23,592 nucleotides of DNA from JBGVSA01 sp047605765 (GTDB lineage: Bacteria > Pseudomonadota > Gammaproteobacteria > Burkholderiales > Rhodocyclaceae), in contig JASGFB010000080.1 of assembly GCA_047605765.1 (NCBI GenBank), positions 1-23,592 on the forward strand, in the 5' to 3' direction. The translations under genes and the position numbers were made by a program. The notes under the pieces are model-generated. The model saw only the letters and a program-made list of their open reading frames with translations. It did not search any database and was not told the origin of the DNA. Shown here piece after piece: positions 14,579 through 23,338 of the stretch (position 1 is the first letter of the stretch; each line of letters opens with the position of its first letter).

Positions 14579-14607
14579 TTGAATGATGTATGCCATATGC
14601 ATATAAA
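14579..14607 (+). promoter_or_regulatory. Sigma70-type promoter TTGAAT-N17-TATAAA
   Basis: TTGAAT at 14579-14584 and TATAAA at 14602-14607 are exactly 17 bases apart in a locally AT-rich spot, pointing at the serine-rich esterase gene about 320 bases away. This implies a long leader that contains the 14781-14809 inverted repeat. Confidence 0.55.
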
Positions 14608-14780
14608 GGCCTCGCTACAGGCGCGCGCACGGTTGCCAGATCAGGCATTTTCGTGTTGCGCCGCGTCATGCCCGTGAGGGAGGCGTGAGGCGTTCTGCAT
14701 GGCTGTGCGGCTTTTGTCGCAGAGCGCAGAAAAATCCCTGGTGGCGTACAGGTATCTCCTAGTCGGCGTTTCTGGATTCT

Positions 14781-14809
14781 TCTGTATCGTTGCACTAAAT
14801 CGATACAGA
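14781..14809. promoter_or_regulatory. Inverted repeat, candidate operator
   Basis: TCTGTATCG and CGATACAGA form a perfect 9-bp inverted repeat around 11 bases (TTGCACTAAAT). The half-sites are two helical turns apart centre to centre, typical of a dimeric repressor or activator site. It lies 117 bases before the esterase start and has no U-tract, so it is not a likely terminator. Confidence 0.5.
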
Positions 14810-14925
14810 TCGGTCGTGCGACTTGGGTGGGGATTCGTCCCGCCGCGTGCGCAACGCATCGACACCGGCGCTCAAGGGCGACAGAGACCCGCGCCGCACA
14901 CCAATTTCGTTAACGGAAGAGACAC

Positions 14926-16815
14926 ATGCATAACACACACACCAGAGGAAGACCGGCCGTGGCCTGGCTGCTGAGCGCAGCGGCCGCGCTGTGCCTGGCC
15001 GGTTGCGGCGGCAGCGATGCCGAAAGCTCGCCCAGCACGGGCGGCGCGCAGACCAGCACGTCGTCATCAGCCGGCAGCAGTGCCAACGCCAGCAGCAGCG
15101 CGGCGTCGTCGCAAGGATCCAGCTCGAGCTCGTCCACCAGCAGCGGGGGGGCCAGCTCTTCTTCCAGCAGCCTGGGTGGCGCGCCCACGCCGCTGGCCAA
15201 TCCGGACAACACGCGGCCGACCGATTTCGTGACGCCGACCACCGTGCCGACCGGCTACACGTACTACCACGACGTATTCGTCGGTACCGGCGGCAACTCC
15301 AATATCTACATGGACATCGTGGCGCCCACCGTCGACCCGGGCACGCGCCAGCCGGTGATCGCGCGCATCCACGGCGGTGGCTGGAACCACAACGACAAAA
15401 ACGACCAGGCCAGCGCCATCGTCAGCGACGCCAAGAACGGCTACGTCGGCGTGTCGATGATGTATCGCCTGACGTCGGCCGGTTATGTGTTCCCGGCGCA
15501 ACTGCATGACCTCAAGCTGGGGCTGCGCTACCTGCGCGCCAACGCCGCCAAGTACTTCATCGATCCGGACAAGATCGGCGTGTGGGGCTCGTCTTCGGGC
15601 GGCCACCTGGCGTCGCTGCTGGGCACCACCGGCGGCATCGAATCGCTCGAAGGCACCGGCGGTTGGGCGGGGTATTCCACGCGCGTTCAGGCGGTGGTCG
15701 ATGCTTCCGGCCCGGCGGACTTCACCACCGATTTCGCCAACGCCTGGAGCTCGGTGACGGCGCTGCTCGGCGGCAATGCCAAGACGGTGCCCCTGCTGGC
15801 CCATGCGGCCATGCCGGGTGACTACGCCACCACCGACGACGCGCCGTTCCTGATCCTGCACGGTGATTCGGACACCACGGTGCCCTACACCGACAGCGTG
15901 TACCTCAAGGACCAGCTCATCGCCGCCGGCGTGGATACCACCTTCAGCCTGGTGGCGGGTGCCGGTCACTCTTTGTCGGCCTACGCCTGGGTGTCGCCGC
16001 TGCAACGCGCGTTCATGGACTACCAGCTGCGCGGCACGGGGACCAAGCCGGTACCGCCGGAATACGTGCCGCTGCCGACCGAGCCGACCACGCCGACCGA
16101 GCCTGATCCGCTGGTGCCGGCCGCCAAGTGGAGCCTGGACGAAGACGCCAGTGCCACGGTGTTGTCCGATTCGTCGCAGTCCGATCCGGGCGTGGCGCTC
16201 AAGCGCAGCGGCGCGACCAGCCAGACCAGCGGCGCCGGCAAGACGGGCAACGCGGTGCACTTCCTGGATGGGTACTCGTACCTGACCAACAATGTGCTCA
16301 ACAGCGAGTCGCAAGTGCTGGCGCTGAACTTCACCAGCACCAACAAGATGTCGGTGGAAACCTGGGTCAATCTGGACGTGCTGCCCTCGACGTATCTGGC
16401 GAGCAGCGGCTCGGCCAAGCTCATCTACAAGGTCAATTCGACCACCAAGACGGGCTATGAGCTGTACCTGAACGCGTCGAACAAGCCGACCTTCAAGATC
16501 TGGCTGGGCAGCACCGCCAACCCGACCAGCTATTCGGTGTCCGGCCCGGCCATCGCCAGCGCGGGTCAGTGGGTGCATCTGGTAGGTTCGTTCGACGGCA
16601 ACGCCATCCGCCTGTACGTCAATGGCGCGCTGGTCGACACGGTGTACTGGACCGGCACGCTGGTCGATGCCGGCGCCACCGACATCAAGCTGGGTGCCAC
16701 GACCACCAACAAGTCGAGCGCTTCGACGGGGCTGCAAGGCTGGCTGGACGAAGTGCGCCTGTACAGCCGCGCACTGACCGACGCCGAAGTGCTGCAACGC
16801 TACCAAGCCCAATAA
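14926..16815 (+). CDS. Lipoprotein alpha/beta-hydrolase esterase with serine-rich linker and LamG-like domain
   Basis: GGAAGAG precedes ATG 14926 at normal spacing. The 629-residue protein has a lipoprotein signal ending LAGCGGSD (Cys 27), then a Ser-rich linker (about residues 33-84). Next is an alpha/beta-hydrolase domain (about 100-375) of the BD-FAE/acetyl xylan esterase-like group: oxyanion HGGGW (149-153), nucleophile Ser223 in GSSSGG, acid Asp in HGDSDTTVP (314-320) and His348 in GAGHS. A Thr/Pro hinge (PTEPTTPTEPDPLVP) follows. The C-terminus (about 395-629) is a LamG/concanavalin-like jelly roll (MSVETWVNLDV, WVHLVGSFDGNAIRLYVNGA, LQGWLDEVRLYSRALTDAEV), likely for carbohydrate binding. 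It is probably a surface esterase acting on acylated polysaccharide; the exact substrate is unknown. Confidence 0.83.
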   Translation: MHNTHTRGRPAVAWLLSAAAALCLAGCGGSDAESSPSTGGAQTSTSSSAGSSANASSSAASSQGSSSSSSTSSGGASSSSSSLGGAPTPLANPDNTRPTDFVTPTTVPTGYTYYHDVFVGTGGNSNIYMDIVAPTVDPGTRQPVIARIHGGGWNHNDKNDQASAIVSDAKNGYVGVSMMYRLTSAGYVFPAQLHDLKLGLRYLRANAAKYFIDPDKIGVWGSSSGGHLASLLGTTGGIESLEGTGGWAGYSTRVQAVVDASGPADFTTDFANAWSSVTALLGGNAKTVPLLAHAAMPGDYATTDDAPFLILHGDSDTTVPYTDSVYLKDQLIAAGVDTTFSLVAGAGHSLSAYAWVSPLQRAFMDYQLRGTGTKPVPPEYVPLPTEPTTPTEPDPLVPAAKWSLDEDASATVLSDSSQSDPGVALKRSGATSQTSGAGKTGNAVHFLDGYSYLTNNVLNSESQVLALNFTSTNKMSVETWVNLDVLPSTYLASSGSAKLIYKVNSTTKTGYELYLNASNKPTFKIWLGSTANPTSYSVSGPAIASAGQWVHLVGSFDGNAIRLYVNGALVDTVYWTGTLVDAGATDIKLGATTTNKSSASTGLQGWLDEVRLYSRALTDAEVLQRYQAQ

Positions 16816-16834
16816 GCGTCGCGTTTCACCCGTA

Positions 16835-16870
16835 AAAAAGCCGGCCCCCTTTGCAGGGGGCCGGCTTTTT
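16835..16870. terminator. Bidirectional Rho-independent terminator
   Basis: A perfect 16-bp stem (AAAAAGCCGGCCCCCT with AGGGGGCCGGCTTTTT) around the loop TTGC. It has A-runs on one side and T-runs on the other, so it ends both the esterase (plus) and guaD (minus) transcripts. Confidence 0.95.
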
Positions 16871-16887
16871 ATCTGGCGGGCCGTCGA

Positions 16888-18228
16888 TCAGGCGGCGTAC
16901 TGGAACTTGTCGCCGCCGCGCTCGCGGTCGTACACGCATTCGCCTGCCACATAGGTGGCGCGTACGGCGCGATCGTCGCCCAGCGTCATCAGCACGAAGA
17001 GCTGTTCCACGATGTCCTGCACGTAGCCGGCGCGGAACGACATCAGCGGCGTGGCCTTCTTGTCGAGCACCACCAGGTCGGCGTCGAACCCTTGGGCGAC
17101 GGTGCCGATACGGTCGTCCAGATAGAGCGCTTCGGCGCTGCCGCGCGTGGCGAGATAGAAGGCCTGGATGGCGTTGAGCTTGGTGCTGTTCATCTGGGCC
17201 ACCTTGTAGGCTTCGTTCAGCGTCTGCAACTGACTGAAGCTGGTGCCTGCGCCCACGTCGGTGCCCAGCCCCACGCGCACCGGGCGCGCCGCCTTCTTGG
17301 CGTCGAACAGGCGGAACAGGCCGCTGCCCAGGAACAGGTTGGAGGTCGGGCAGTGTGCCAGCGCGGCGCCGGTCTGGTGGCAGGTGCAGAAGTCGTCTTC
17401 GGTCAGGTGCACGCCGTGGCCGTACACCGAGCGCGGCCGCACGATGCCCACGTGCGCGTACACGTCCAGGTAGCTCTTGCGCTCGGGGAACAGTTCCATC
17501 ACCCAGGCGATTTCATCCTTGTTCTCGCACAGATGGGTCTGCACGTAGGCGTCGTCGTGCTCCTTGACCAGTGCCCCGCACACGTCGAGCTGGGCTTGCG
17601 TGCTGGTGGGGGCGAAACGCGGCGTCACGCAATAGTGCTGGCGCCCCTTGCCGTGCCAGCGCGCGATGAGCGCCTTGCTCTCGTCGTAGCCGCGCTGGGC
17701 GGTGTCGAGCAGCGCATCCGGCGCATTGCGGTCCATCAGCACCTTGCCGGCGATCATGCGTGTATTGAAGCGCGACGATTCTTCAAAGAAGGCATCCACG
17801 CTCTGCGGGTGCACCGTGCAGTACACCATGGCGGTGGTGGTGCCGGCGCGCAGCAGTTCGCGCAGGAACACGCCGGCCACATGATCGGCATGGGCCTTCT
17901 CCACAAACTGCTGCTCGGCCACGAAGGTGTACTTGTTCAACCATTCGAGCAGTTGCTCGCCAAAGGCGGCGATCATCTGCGTCTGCGGATAATGGATATG
18001 CGTGTCGATGAAGCCGGCGGAGATGATCGCGTCCGGGTAGTGCACCGGGCTCACGCCGGCCGGCAGGCGCTTGGCAACCTCGGCCGCCGGGCCGATATCG
18101 GTGATGCGGCCGCCGTCGATGACCACGATGGCGTCGGCGATGAAGACCAGACAATCCTCCGGCTTGCTCAGGAACGGGTCGCCTTTGAACGTGACGACGT
18201 CGGCACGCAGTGCCTTGAATGTGCTCAT
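16888..18228 (-). CDS. guaD: Guanine deaminase
   Basis: The 446-residue amidohydrolase has the metal motif SAGFIDTHIHYPQ (His77, His79), the GuaD-typical QLLEWLNKYTFVAEQQF, and RELLRAGTTTAMVYCTVHPQ. Later it has VQTHLCENKDEI (His), VYGHGVHLTEDD (His), HCPTSNLFLGSGLFRL and VRVGLGTDVGAGTSFS (Asp). These fit guanine deaminase, which hydrolyses guanine to xanthine and ammonia in the cytoplasm using zinc. Start 18228 has GAGGA nine bases upstream. It lies 73 bases after the MFS transporter gene in the same direction, so they probably share a transcript, with purine uptake feeding the enzyme. Confidence 0.93.
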   Translation of the reverse strand: MSTFKALRADVVTFKGDPFLSKPEDCLVFIADAIVVIDGGRITDIGPAAEVAKRLPAGVSPVHYPDAIISAGFIDTHIHYPQTQMIAAFGEQLLEWLNKYTFVAEQQFVEKAHADHVAGVFLRELLRAGTTTAMVYCTVHPQSVDAFFEESSRFNTRMIAGKVLMDRNAPDALLDTAQRGYDESKALIARWHGKGRQHYCVTPRFAPTSTQAQLDVCGALVKEHDDAYVQTHLCENKDEIAWVMELFPERKSYLDVYAHVGIVRPRSVYGHGVHLTEDDFCTCHQTGAALAHCPTSNLFLGSGLFRLFDAKKAARPVRVGLGTDVGAGTSFSQLQTLNEAYKVAQMNSTKLNAIQAFYLATRGSAEALYLDDRIGTVAQGFDADLVVLDKKATPLMSFRAGYVQDIVEQLFVLMTLGDDRAVRATYVAGECVYDRERGGDKFQYAA

Positions 18229-18301
18229 GATGGAATCCTCTTCGGGGAGCCTCGGGGCGGCGCCGCGCGGGGCGGCACCGCTCGTCGAACGGGGGCTTGG
18301 G

Positions 18302-19558
18302 TTATTGAGTCCTCGGATAGGACTCGCGCATGACCAAGGATAGAACGAGCGCGACCCCCAAGGCGATCAAAATCGGTTCAGCCGCGTATTCGGCCAGCGC
18401 CAGCGTGTGTTCATGCAGGCCGGCGGCCATGCCCGAGACCACCCGCGCACCCGGCGCGGCAATCATGATGCCGCCGGCAATGAAGGCAATACCGTTGACG
18501 AACGCGGCCGAGGTGCCGATCAGTTGCGGTGGTACGACGTCGGCGGCAGAGCTGAAAGTGAGCATGTGCGCAGAATTGGCAAAGCCAAAGGCGAAGTTCA
18601 GCACCATCGCCAGCGGCACGGGGATCCCCGGCACGTACAGCAGCGTCAGCGCGCAGGCCAACTGCACGATGGTGCCACCGATGATGAGCGGCTTGCGCCG
18701 GCGCATGCGATCGGACCACGACGGCAACACCAGGCAGCCCGCCGCCAGCCCGAGCCATAGCAGAGACGAGCTGAACGCCGCCGTTTCGGGCGAGGCGCCC
18801 AGCGTGATCATCAGCTTGGGTGTCCACACCACGCCAGCGGCCAGCATGCTGCCGAACAGCGCACCGCAGATGATGGCGTTGATCCATTCGTGCGGAATCT
18901 TGGCCACATTGAGCAAGGCCGACAGCACCGAGCCCACGAACGCGCCGGCGCCGCCTTTGGCGGTGCTTTGCACGGGGGTAGGGTTGCGCAGATAGATGAA
19001 AGCCAGCACGACCAGCACCACCCCGGCGGCCCCCACGTAATTGAAGAGCGTGCGCCAATCCACGTGCGACAGCGCGTATTGCAGCGCGTTGACCGAGAAC
19101 GCCGACGACAGCGATGCGCAGAATTGCACCAGCCCGAACATGAGGTTGAACTTGGCCATGCCGAACCACTGGCCGCCGATATAGCCACCCCCCACGAAGC
19201 CCGTGCAGGCACCCAGGGCCATGACGAACTGCGACACCAGCAGCATGCCGTACGACTGCGCGTTGGCGAAGATGAACACGCCCAGGGTGACGAGCGCCAC
19301 CGAGGCAGGCAAGACCTTGTGCGCACCGAGCCGGTCGAGCAGGGCGCCGCCAAAGAACTGGCAGACGGCGAACACCCAGGTGTAGACGGCCGCGATGGTG
19401 GCGACCTGCGAGACAGACAGCGTGACGCTCTTCTGTATGTCGGGGTTGACGATGGAATATCCGGTCTGGACGCTGAAAAGAAATATGACGAATGCAACCG
19501 ACAGCGCCCACACCCACCATGCCCGGGCGCCGCCGAGCGTGTAGCTTGTTTCTCCCAT
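18302..19558 (-). CDS. MFS transporter, OFA (oxalate/formate antiporter-like) family
   Basis: The 418-residue protein shows about 12 hydrophobic segments. The OFA-type N-terminus is visible (VWALSVAFVIFLFSVQTGYS, IQKSVTLSVSQVATIAAVYT, CQFFGGALLDRLGAHKVLP), as is the loop GGGYIGGQWFGMAKFNLMFG. The central loop has the MFS-type SWSDRMRRRKPLIIGG. TM8-11 contain FAFGFANSAHMLTFSSAADV and GTSAAFVNGIAFIAGGIMIA. OFA members usually carry small carboxylates. Here the next gene is guanine deaminase, so a purine or a related compound is a reasonable but unproven substrate. A GAGG-type ribosome site precedes the start, and a good promoter lies about 120 bases upstream. Confidence 0.83.
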   Translation of the reverse strand: MGETSYTLGGARAWWVWALSVAFVIFLFSVQTGYSIVNPDIQKSVTLSVSQVATIAAVYTWVFAVCQFFGGALLDRLGAHKVLPASVALVTLGVFIFANAQSYGMLLVSQFVMALGACTGFVGGGYIGGQWFGMAKFNLMFGLVQFCASLSSAFSVNALQYALSHVDWRTLFNYVGAAGVVLVVLAFIYLRNPTPVQSTAKGGAGAFVGSVLSALLNVAKIPHEWINAIICGALFGSMLAAGVVWTPKLMITLGASPETAAFSSSLLWLGLAAGCLVLPSWSDRMRRRKPLIIGGTIVQLACALTLLYVPGIPVPLAMVLNFAFGFANSAHMLTFSSAADVVPPQLIGTSAAFVNGIAFIAGGIMIAAPGARVVSGMAAGLHEHTLALAEYAAEPILIALGVALVLSLVMRESYPRTQ

Positions 19559-19679
19559 GTTGCCTCACCTCATGTGAAAGGCATGCACGCACATCGGGAA
19601 GACCGGGTCACTGATTCGACGCATGATCATGTCCGCACGGATGTGCGCGATCCGCCATTGAAGATCAGAACGCCATCGG

Positions 19680-19708
19680 ACTATAGGAACCCGATATGAC
19701 GAATTCAA
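19680..19708 (-). promoter_or_regulatory. Sigma70-type promoter TTGAAT-N17-TATAGT for the MFS-guaD unit
   Basis: Read on the minus strand, TTGAAT (19708-19703) and TATAGT (19685-19680) are 17 bases apart. They point to the MFS gene, whose start is about 120 bases downstream. No other gene separates them. Confidence 0.65.
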
Positions 19709-19774
19709 GGCGCGAAAAGTACAGGGGATGCGTCGCTATCTAACGATCTGACGAGAATGATTGATATGACAAAT
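19693..19774. repeat. Twin 12-bp motif, 70 bases apart, at the MFS promoter
   Basis: GATATGACGAAT (19693-19704) overlaps the promoter spacer and the edge of the -35 element. GATATGACAAAT (19763-19774) lies exactly 70 bases away, in the same direction and near seven helical turns. One base differs. It may be a paired regulator site for the transporter-deaminase unit. Confidence 0.4.
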
Positions 19775-19809
19775 GCGAGTATTTTGGATTGGATCCAGCA
19801 GATTCGAAG

Positions 19810-19836
19810 GCCCGGCCGCCGGGGGGGCGACCGGGC
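19810..19836 (-). terminator. GC-rich hairpin after cusF
   Basis: On the minus strand GCCCGGTCGCC pairs with GGCGGCCGGGC (11 bp, one G-U) around CCCCC, nine bases after the cusF stop. No U-tract follows, so it may only stabilise the end of the message or act with Rho. Confidence 0.45.
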
Positions 19837-19844
19837 GCTTGGCA

Positions 19845-20186
19845 TTACTTACGCTTGATGGCGGTGATGACGCCCTGGTCGTCGATCATGGTGATCTGAA
19901 AGTTCACCTTGTCGCCACTCTTGAGCCCCTTGAGGAGCGCTGCATCGGCAACCGGGAAGGCCATTGTCATGGCGGGCCATTCGAGGCTGGCGATGGGGTC
20001 ATGGGCGAGGGTGACCTGGCCGCCTTTGAGGTCCACTTTCTTGACCACGCCCTGACCATTGTGGGTCTGGGTAGCCGGGGCGGCAGCGTGCATGCCCGCG
20101 TGGCCGGCATGCGGGTCGGCGGCATGGGCGCTGAGCGAAGCAAAGGCCAGCGCGCTGGCGGCGATGAGGGTGGCGAGTGACTTCAC
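19845..20186 (-). CDS. cusF: Periplasmic Cu(I)/Ag(I)-binding protein CusF
   Basis: GTG 20186 is used: AAGGAG stands seven bases before it, and it overlaps the cusA stop (GTGA). The 113-residue protein has a signal peptide (MKSLATLIAASALAFASLSA-HA), then a short His/Met segment (DPHAGHAGMHA). The CusF beta-barrel follows, with AHDPIASLEWPAMTMAFPV supplying the His, Trp, Met and Met that in E. coli CusF hold Cu(I)/Ag(I) through a cation-pi site. It carries metal to the CusBA pump in the periplasm. It is the last gene of cusB-cusA-cusF. Confidence 0.93.
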   Translation of the reverse strand: MKSLATLIAASALAFASLSAHAADPHAGHAGMHAAAPATQTHNGQGVVKKVDLKGGQVTLAHDPIASLEWPAMTMAFPVADAALLKGLKSGDKVNFQITMIDDQGVITAIKRK

Positions 20187-23100
20187 GAACGTTCTCCTTC
20201 TTCAGTAACAGGGTGCGCTGCGCGCGGGCGGCGCATCAGCAGGTAAGCCGCCGGGATGACGAACATCGACAGCAGGGGGGCGGTGATCATGCCGCCCACC
20301 ATGGGCGCCGCAATGCGGCTCATGACTTCGGCGCCGGCACCACCGCCCCACATGATCGGCAGCAGGCCCACGAGGATGGTGGCGACCGTCATGACCTTGG
20401 GGCGTACGCGCTGCACGGCGCCTTCGCGCAGTGCGTCGAGCACCATCGCCAGCGTGGGCGCCCGGCCCGTTGCCGTGCGTGCGTCGAGTGCGTGCTTGAG
20501 ATAGAGCAGCATGATGACGCCGAATTCGGCCGATACCCCGCCCAGCGCGATGAATCCTACCCCGGTGGCGACCGACATGTGATAACCCAGCGCATACAAG
20601 AACCACACGCCACCGATCAATGCGAAGGGCAGCGTCGCCATGATCAGCAGGGCCTCGTCGAAACGCTGGAAGGTCAGATACAGCAGCACGAAGATGATCA
20701 GCAGCATGGCCGGCACTACCAGCTTGAGTCGCGCGTTGGCGCGCTCCAGGTACTCGAACTGGCCCGAATACCCCACGCTCACGCCCTGCGGCAGGCTCAC
20801 CTGCTGCGTGATGGCGGTCTGCAGATCGTGTACGACCGTCGTCAGGTCGCGATCGCGCACATCGATGTAGATCCATGACGACAGGCGGCCGTTTTCGCTC
20901 TTGAGCATCGGCGGGCCATCGGTCACCACCACGCGTGCCACCGTGCCAAGCGTGATGAGCTGGCCGCCGGGTGTGACAATGGGCAGCGCGCGCAGCTTGT
21001 CGGTGGAATCGCGCAGTTCGCGCGGGTAGCGCAGGTTGATGGGGTAGCGCGCGGTGCCTTCGACGGTTTCACCGATGTTCTCGCCACCGATCAGGCGCGT
21101 GACCACGTTCTGCACGTCGGCGACGTTCAGCCCATAGCGCCCGGCCGCCACGCGGTCGATGTCGACATCCACGTAACGCCCGCCGGTGAGCCGCTCGGCG
21201 AGCGCCGACGATACGCCGGGCACGCCCTTGGCGGTGCGTTCGATCTCCAGCGCGGCCTTTTCGATGGCGGCCAGATCGTTGCCCGACACCTTGATGCCGA
21301 TGGGGCTCTTGATGCCGGTGGCGAGCATGTCGATACGGTTGCGGATCGGCGGCACCCAGATGTTGGCGAGCCCCGGCACCTGCACCACGCGGTCCAGCTC
21401 GGCCACCAGCTTGTCGGGCGTCATGCCCGTACGCCACTGGTCGCGTGGCTTGAACTGGATGGTGGTCTCGAACATCTCCATCGGTGCGTTGTCGGTGGCG
21501 CTGTCGGCGCGCCCGGCCTTGCCGAAGACGGTGGCCACCTCGGGCACGGTCTTGATCAGCCGGTCGGTCTGCTGCAGCAACTCGGCAGCCTTGGCGGCGG
21601 ATAATCCCGGCAATGCCGACGGCATGTAGAGCAGATCGCCCTCATCCATCTTGGGCAAAAACTCCCCACCCAGATGCAGGGTCGGCCAGATCGACGTCGC
21701 CAGCGCCACGGCGGCCACCACCAGGGTCGTGCGCGGGCGGCGCAGCACGGCTTCGAGCAAGGGCCGGTACAAGGCGATCAGCACGCGGCTGAGCGGGTTG
21801 TTGTGCTCGGCCGGCACGTGGCCGCGAATCCACATGCCCATCAACACCGGCACCAGCGTCACCGACAACCCCGCCGCTGCCGCCATGGCGTAGGTCTTGG
21901 TGAAGGCCAGCGGCCCGAACAGGCGCCCCTCCTGTGCTTCGAGCGTGAAGATCGGCACGAACGACAGGGTGATGATGAGCAGGCTGAAGAACAGCGCCGG
22001 ACCGACCTCGGCCGCCGCTTCGCCGATCACCTGCCAACGTTCGTTGCCCACCAGATGGGTACCGGGGTGCTGGTGCTGCCAGGCCTCCAGCTTCTTGTGG
22101 GCGTTCTCGATCATTACCACGGCGGCATCGACCATGGCCCCGATGGCAATGGCGATACCCCCCAGCGACATGATGTTGGCATTGACGCCCTGGTAGCGCA
22201 TGACGATGAAGGCGCACAGCACGCCCAGCGGCAGCGAGATGATCGCCACCAGCGCGCTGCGCAGATGCCACAGGAACACCAGGCACACCAGGGCCACCAC
22301 GACGAACTCTTCGAGCAGCTTGTGGCTGAGGTTTTGCACGGCGTGCTCGATGAGCTGGCTGCGGTCGTAGGTGGTGACGATCTCCACGCCGGCGGGCAGG
22401 CTGTGCTTGAGGACGTCCAGCCGCGCCTTGACGGCGTCGATGGTCTCGCGCGCGTTCTTGCCGGAACGCAGGATCACCACGCCGCCGACCACTTCACCCT
22501 GGCCGTCCAGTTCGGCGATGCCGCGTCGCATCTCCGGCCCGGTCTGCACGCGCGCCACGTCGCCCAGCCGCACCACGGTGCCCCGGTCGGACTTGAGCGG
22601 AATGGCGCGGAAGTCGTCGAGGGTCTTCAGGTAGCCGGTGGCTCGCACCATGTACTCGGCTTCGGCCATCTCGACCACCGAGCCGCCGGCTTCCTGGTTG
22701 GCCTGGCCGACGGCGTCGGCGACGGCATCCGCCGACAGCCCGTAGGCCGCCAGCCGCGTCGGGTCGAGCACGATCTGGTATTGCTTGACCATGCCGCCGA
22801 TGGTGGCGACCTCGGCGACGTTGGGCAGCGTTTTCAGCTCGTACTTGAGGAACCAATCCTGCAGGCCGCGCAGGTCGGCCAGCGAACGTTGGCCGCTCTT
22901 GTCGACGAGGGCGTATTCGTACACCCAGCCCACGCCGGTGGCGTCCGGCCCCAGCGCGGGGCGCGCGCTGGCGGGCAGGCGTCCCTGCACCTGGTTGAGG
23001 TATTCGAGCACGCGCGAGCGCGCCCAATACAGATCGGTGTGATCGTCGAACAGCACGTACACGTACGAGTCGCCGAAGAACGAATAGCCGCGCACGGTCT

Positions 23101-23338
23101 TGACGCCCGGCACCGACAGCATGGTGGTGGTGAGCGGATAGGTGACCTGGTCTTCAACGATGCGCGGCGCCTGGCCAGGGTAGGGCGTGCGGATGATGAC
23201 CTGCACGTCCGACAGATCGGGCAGGGCATCGACCGGCATGCTGCGTACCGCCCACAAGCCCCATGCGGTCAGCATGAGCGATGCCAGCAGCACCATGAAG
23301 CGGTTGCGGATCGACCAATGGATGAGTTGCGCGATCAT
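20183..23338 (-). CDS. cusA: Cu(I)/Ag(I) efflux RND transporter CusA
   Basis: At 1051 residues it is of normal HME-RND length. N-terminal LIHWSIRNRFMVLLAS, DALPDLSDVQVIIRT and GYSFFGDSYVYVLFDD match CusA. The TM4 proton-relay motif IGAMVDAAVVMIENAHKKLE is present. The three methionines that bind Cu/Ag in E. coli CusA are all conserved in context: EGDLLYMPS, APMEMFETT and RNRIDMLATGIKSPIG. The C-terminus has VMSRIAAPMVGGMITAPLLS. These mark it as monovalent-metal specific (CusA/SilA) rather than a Co/Zn/Cd exporter (CzcA). ATG 23338 overlaps the cusB stop (ATGA), and its stop overlaps the cusF start. It spans the inner membrane and exports metal through CusB and an outer membrane channel lying outside the window. 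Confidence 0.96.
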   Translation of the reverse strand: MIAQLIHWSIRNRFMVLLASLMLTAWGLWAVRSMPVDALPDLSDVQVIIRTPYPGQAPRIVEDQVTYPLTTTMLSVPGVKTVRGYSFFGDSYVYVLFDDHTDLYWARSRVLEYLNQVQGRLPASARPALGPDATGVGWVYEYALVDKSGQRSLADLRGLQDWFLKYELKTLPNVAEVATIGGMVKQYQIVLDPTRLAAYGLSADAVADAVGQANQEAGGSVVEMAEAEYMVRATGYLKTLDDFRAIPLKSDRGTVVRLGDVARVQTGPEMRRGIAELDGQGEVVGGVVILRSGKNARETIDAVKARLDVLKHSLPAGVEIVTTYDRSQLIEHAVQNLSHKLLEEFVVVALVCLVFLWHLRSALVAIISLPLGVLCAFIVMRYQGVNANIMSLGGIAIAIGAMVDAAVVMIENAHKKLEAWQHQHPGTHLVGNERWQVIGEAAAEVGPALFFSLLIITLSFVPIFTLEAQEGRLFGPLAFTKTYAMAAAAGLSVTLVPVLMGMWIRGHVPAEHNNPLSRVLIALYRPLLEAVLRRPRTTLVVAAVALATSIWPTLHLGGEFLPKMDEGDLLYMPSALPGLSAAKAAELLQQTDRLIKTVPEVATVFGKAGRADSATDNAPMEMFETTIQFKPRDQWRTGMTPDKLVAELDRVVQVPGLANIWVPPIRNRIDMLATGIKSPIGIKVSGNDLAAIEKAALEIERTAKGVPGVSSALAERLTGGRYVDVDIDRVAAGRYGLNVADVQNVVTRLIGGENIGETVEGTARYPINLRYPRELRDSTDKLRALPIVTPGGQLITLGTVARVVVTDGPPMLKSENGRLSSWIYIDVRDRDLTTVVHDLQTAITQQVSLPQGVSVGYSGQFEYLERANARLKLVVPAMLLIIFVLLYLTFQRFDEALLIMATLPFALIGGVWFLYALGYHMSVATGVGFIALGGVSAEFGVIMLLYLKHALDARTATGRAPTLAMVLDALREGAVQRVRPKVMTVATILVGLLPIMWGGGAGAEVMSRIAAPMVGGMITAPLLSMFVIPAAYLLMRRPRAAHPVTEEGERS

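Larger units (their letters stand above)
14434..14925. other. 492-base divergent intergenic region of the esterase pair
   Basis: The stretch holds a plus-strand promoter (14579-14607), a 29-bp inverted repeat (14781-14809), and GC-rich sequence next to the minus-strand gene. I see no RNA gene or convincing small CDS. Confidence 0.6.

Noticed and set aside
14699..14974. Small plus-strand ORF with a hydrophobic segment before the esterase
   Set aside because: It overlaps the esterase signal peptide in another frame, lacks a good ribosome site, and its second half is typical out-of-frame translation.
15067..16812. Long open frame on the minus strand (581 codons)
   Set aside because: It is the antisense shadow of the LamG-type esterase gene. 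Composition is Arg/Gly/His-rich with no domain, while the plus frame has a full hydrolase motif set.
17092..18333. Long open frame on the plus strand opposite guaD (413 codons)
   Set aside because: It is the antisense of a clear guanine deaminase; no family features.
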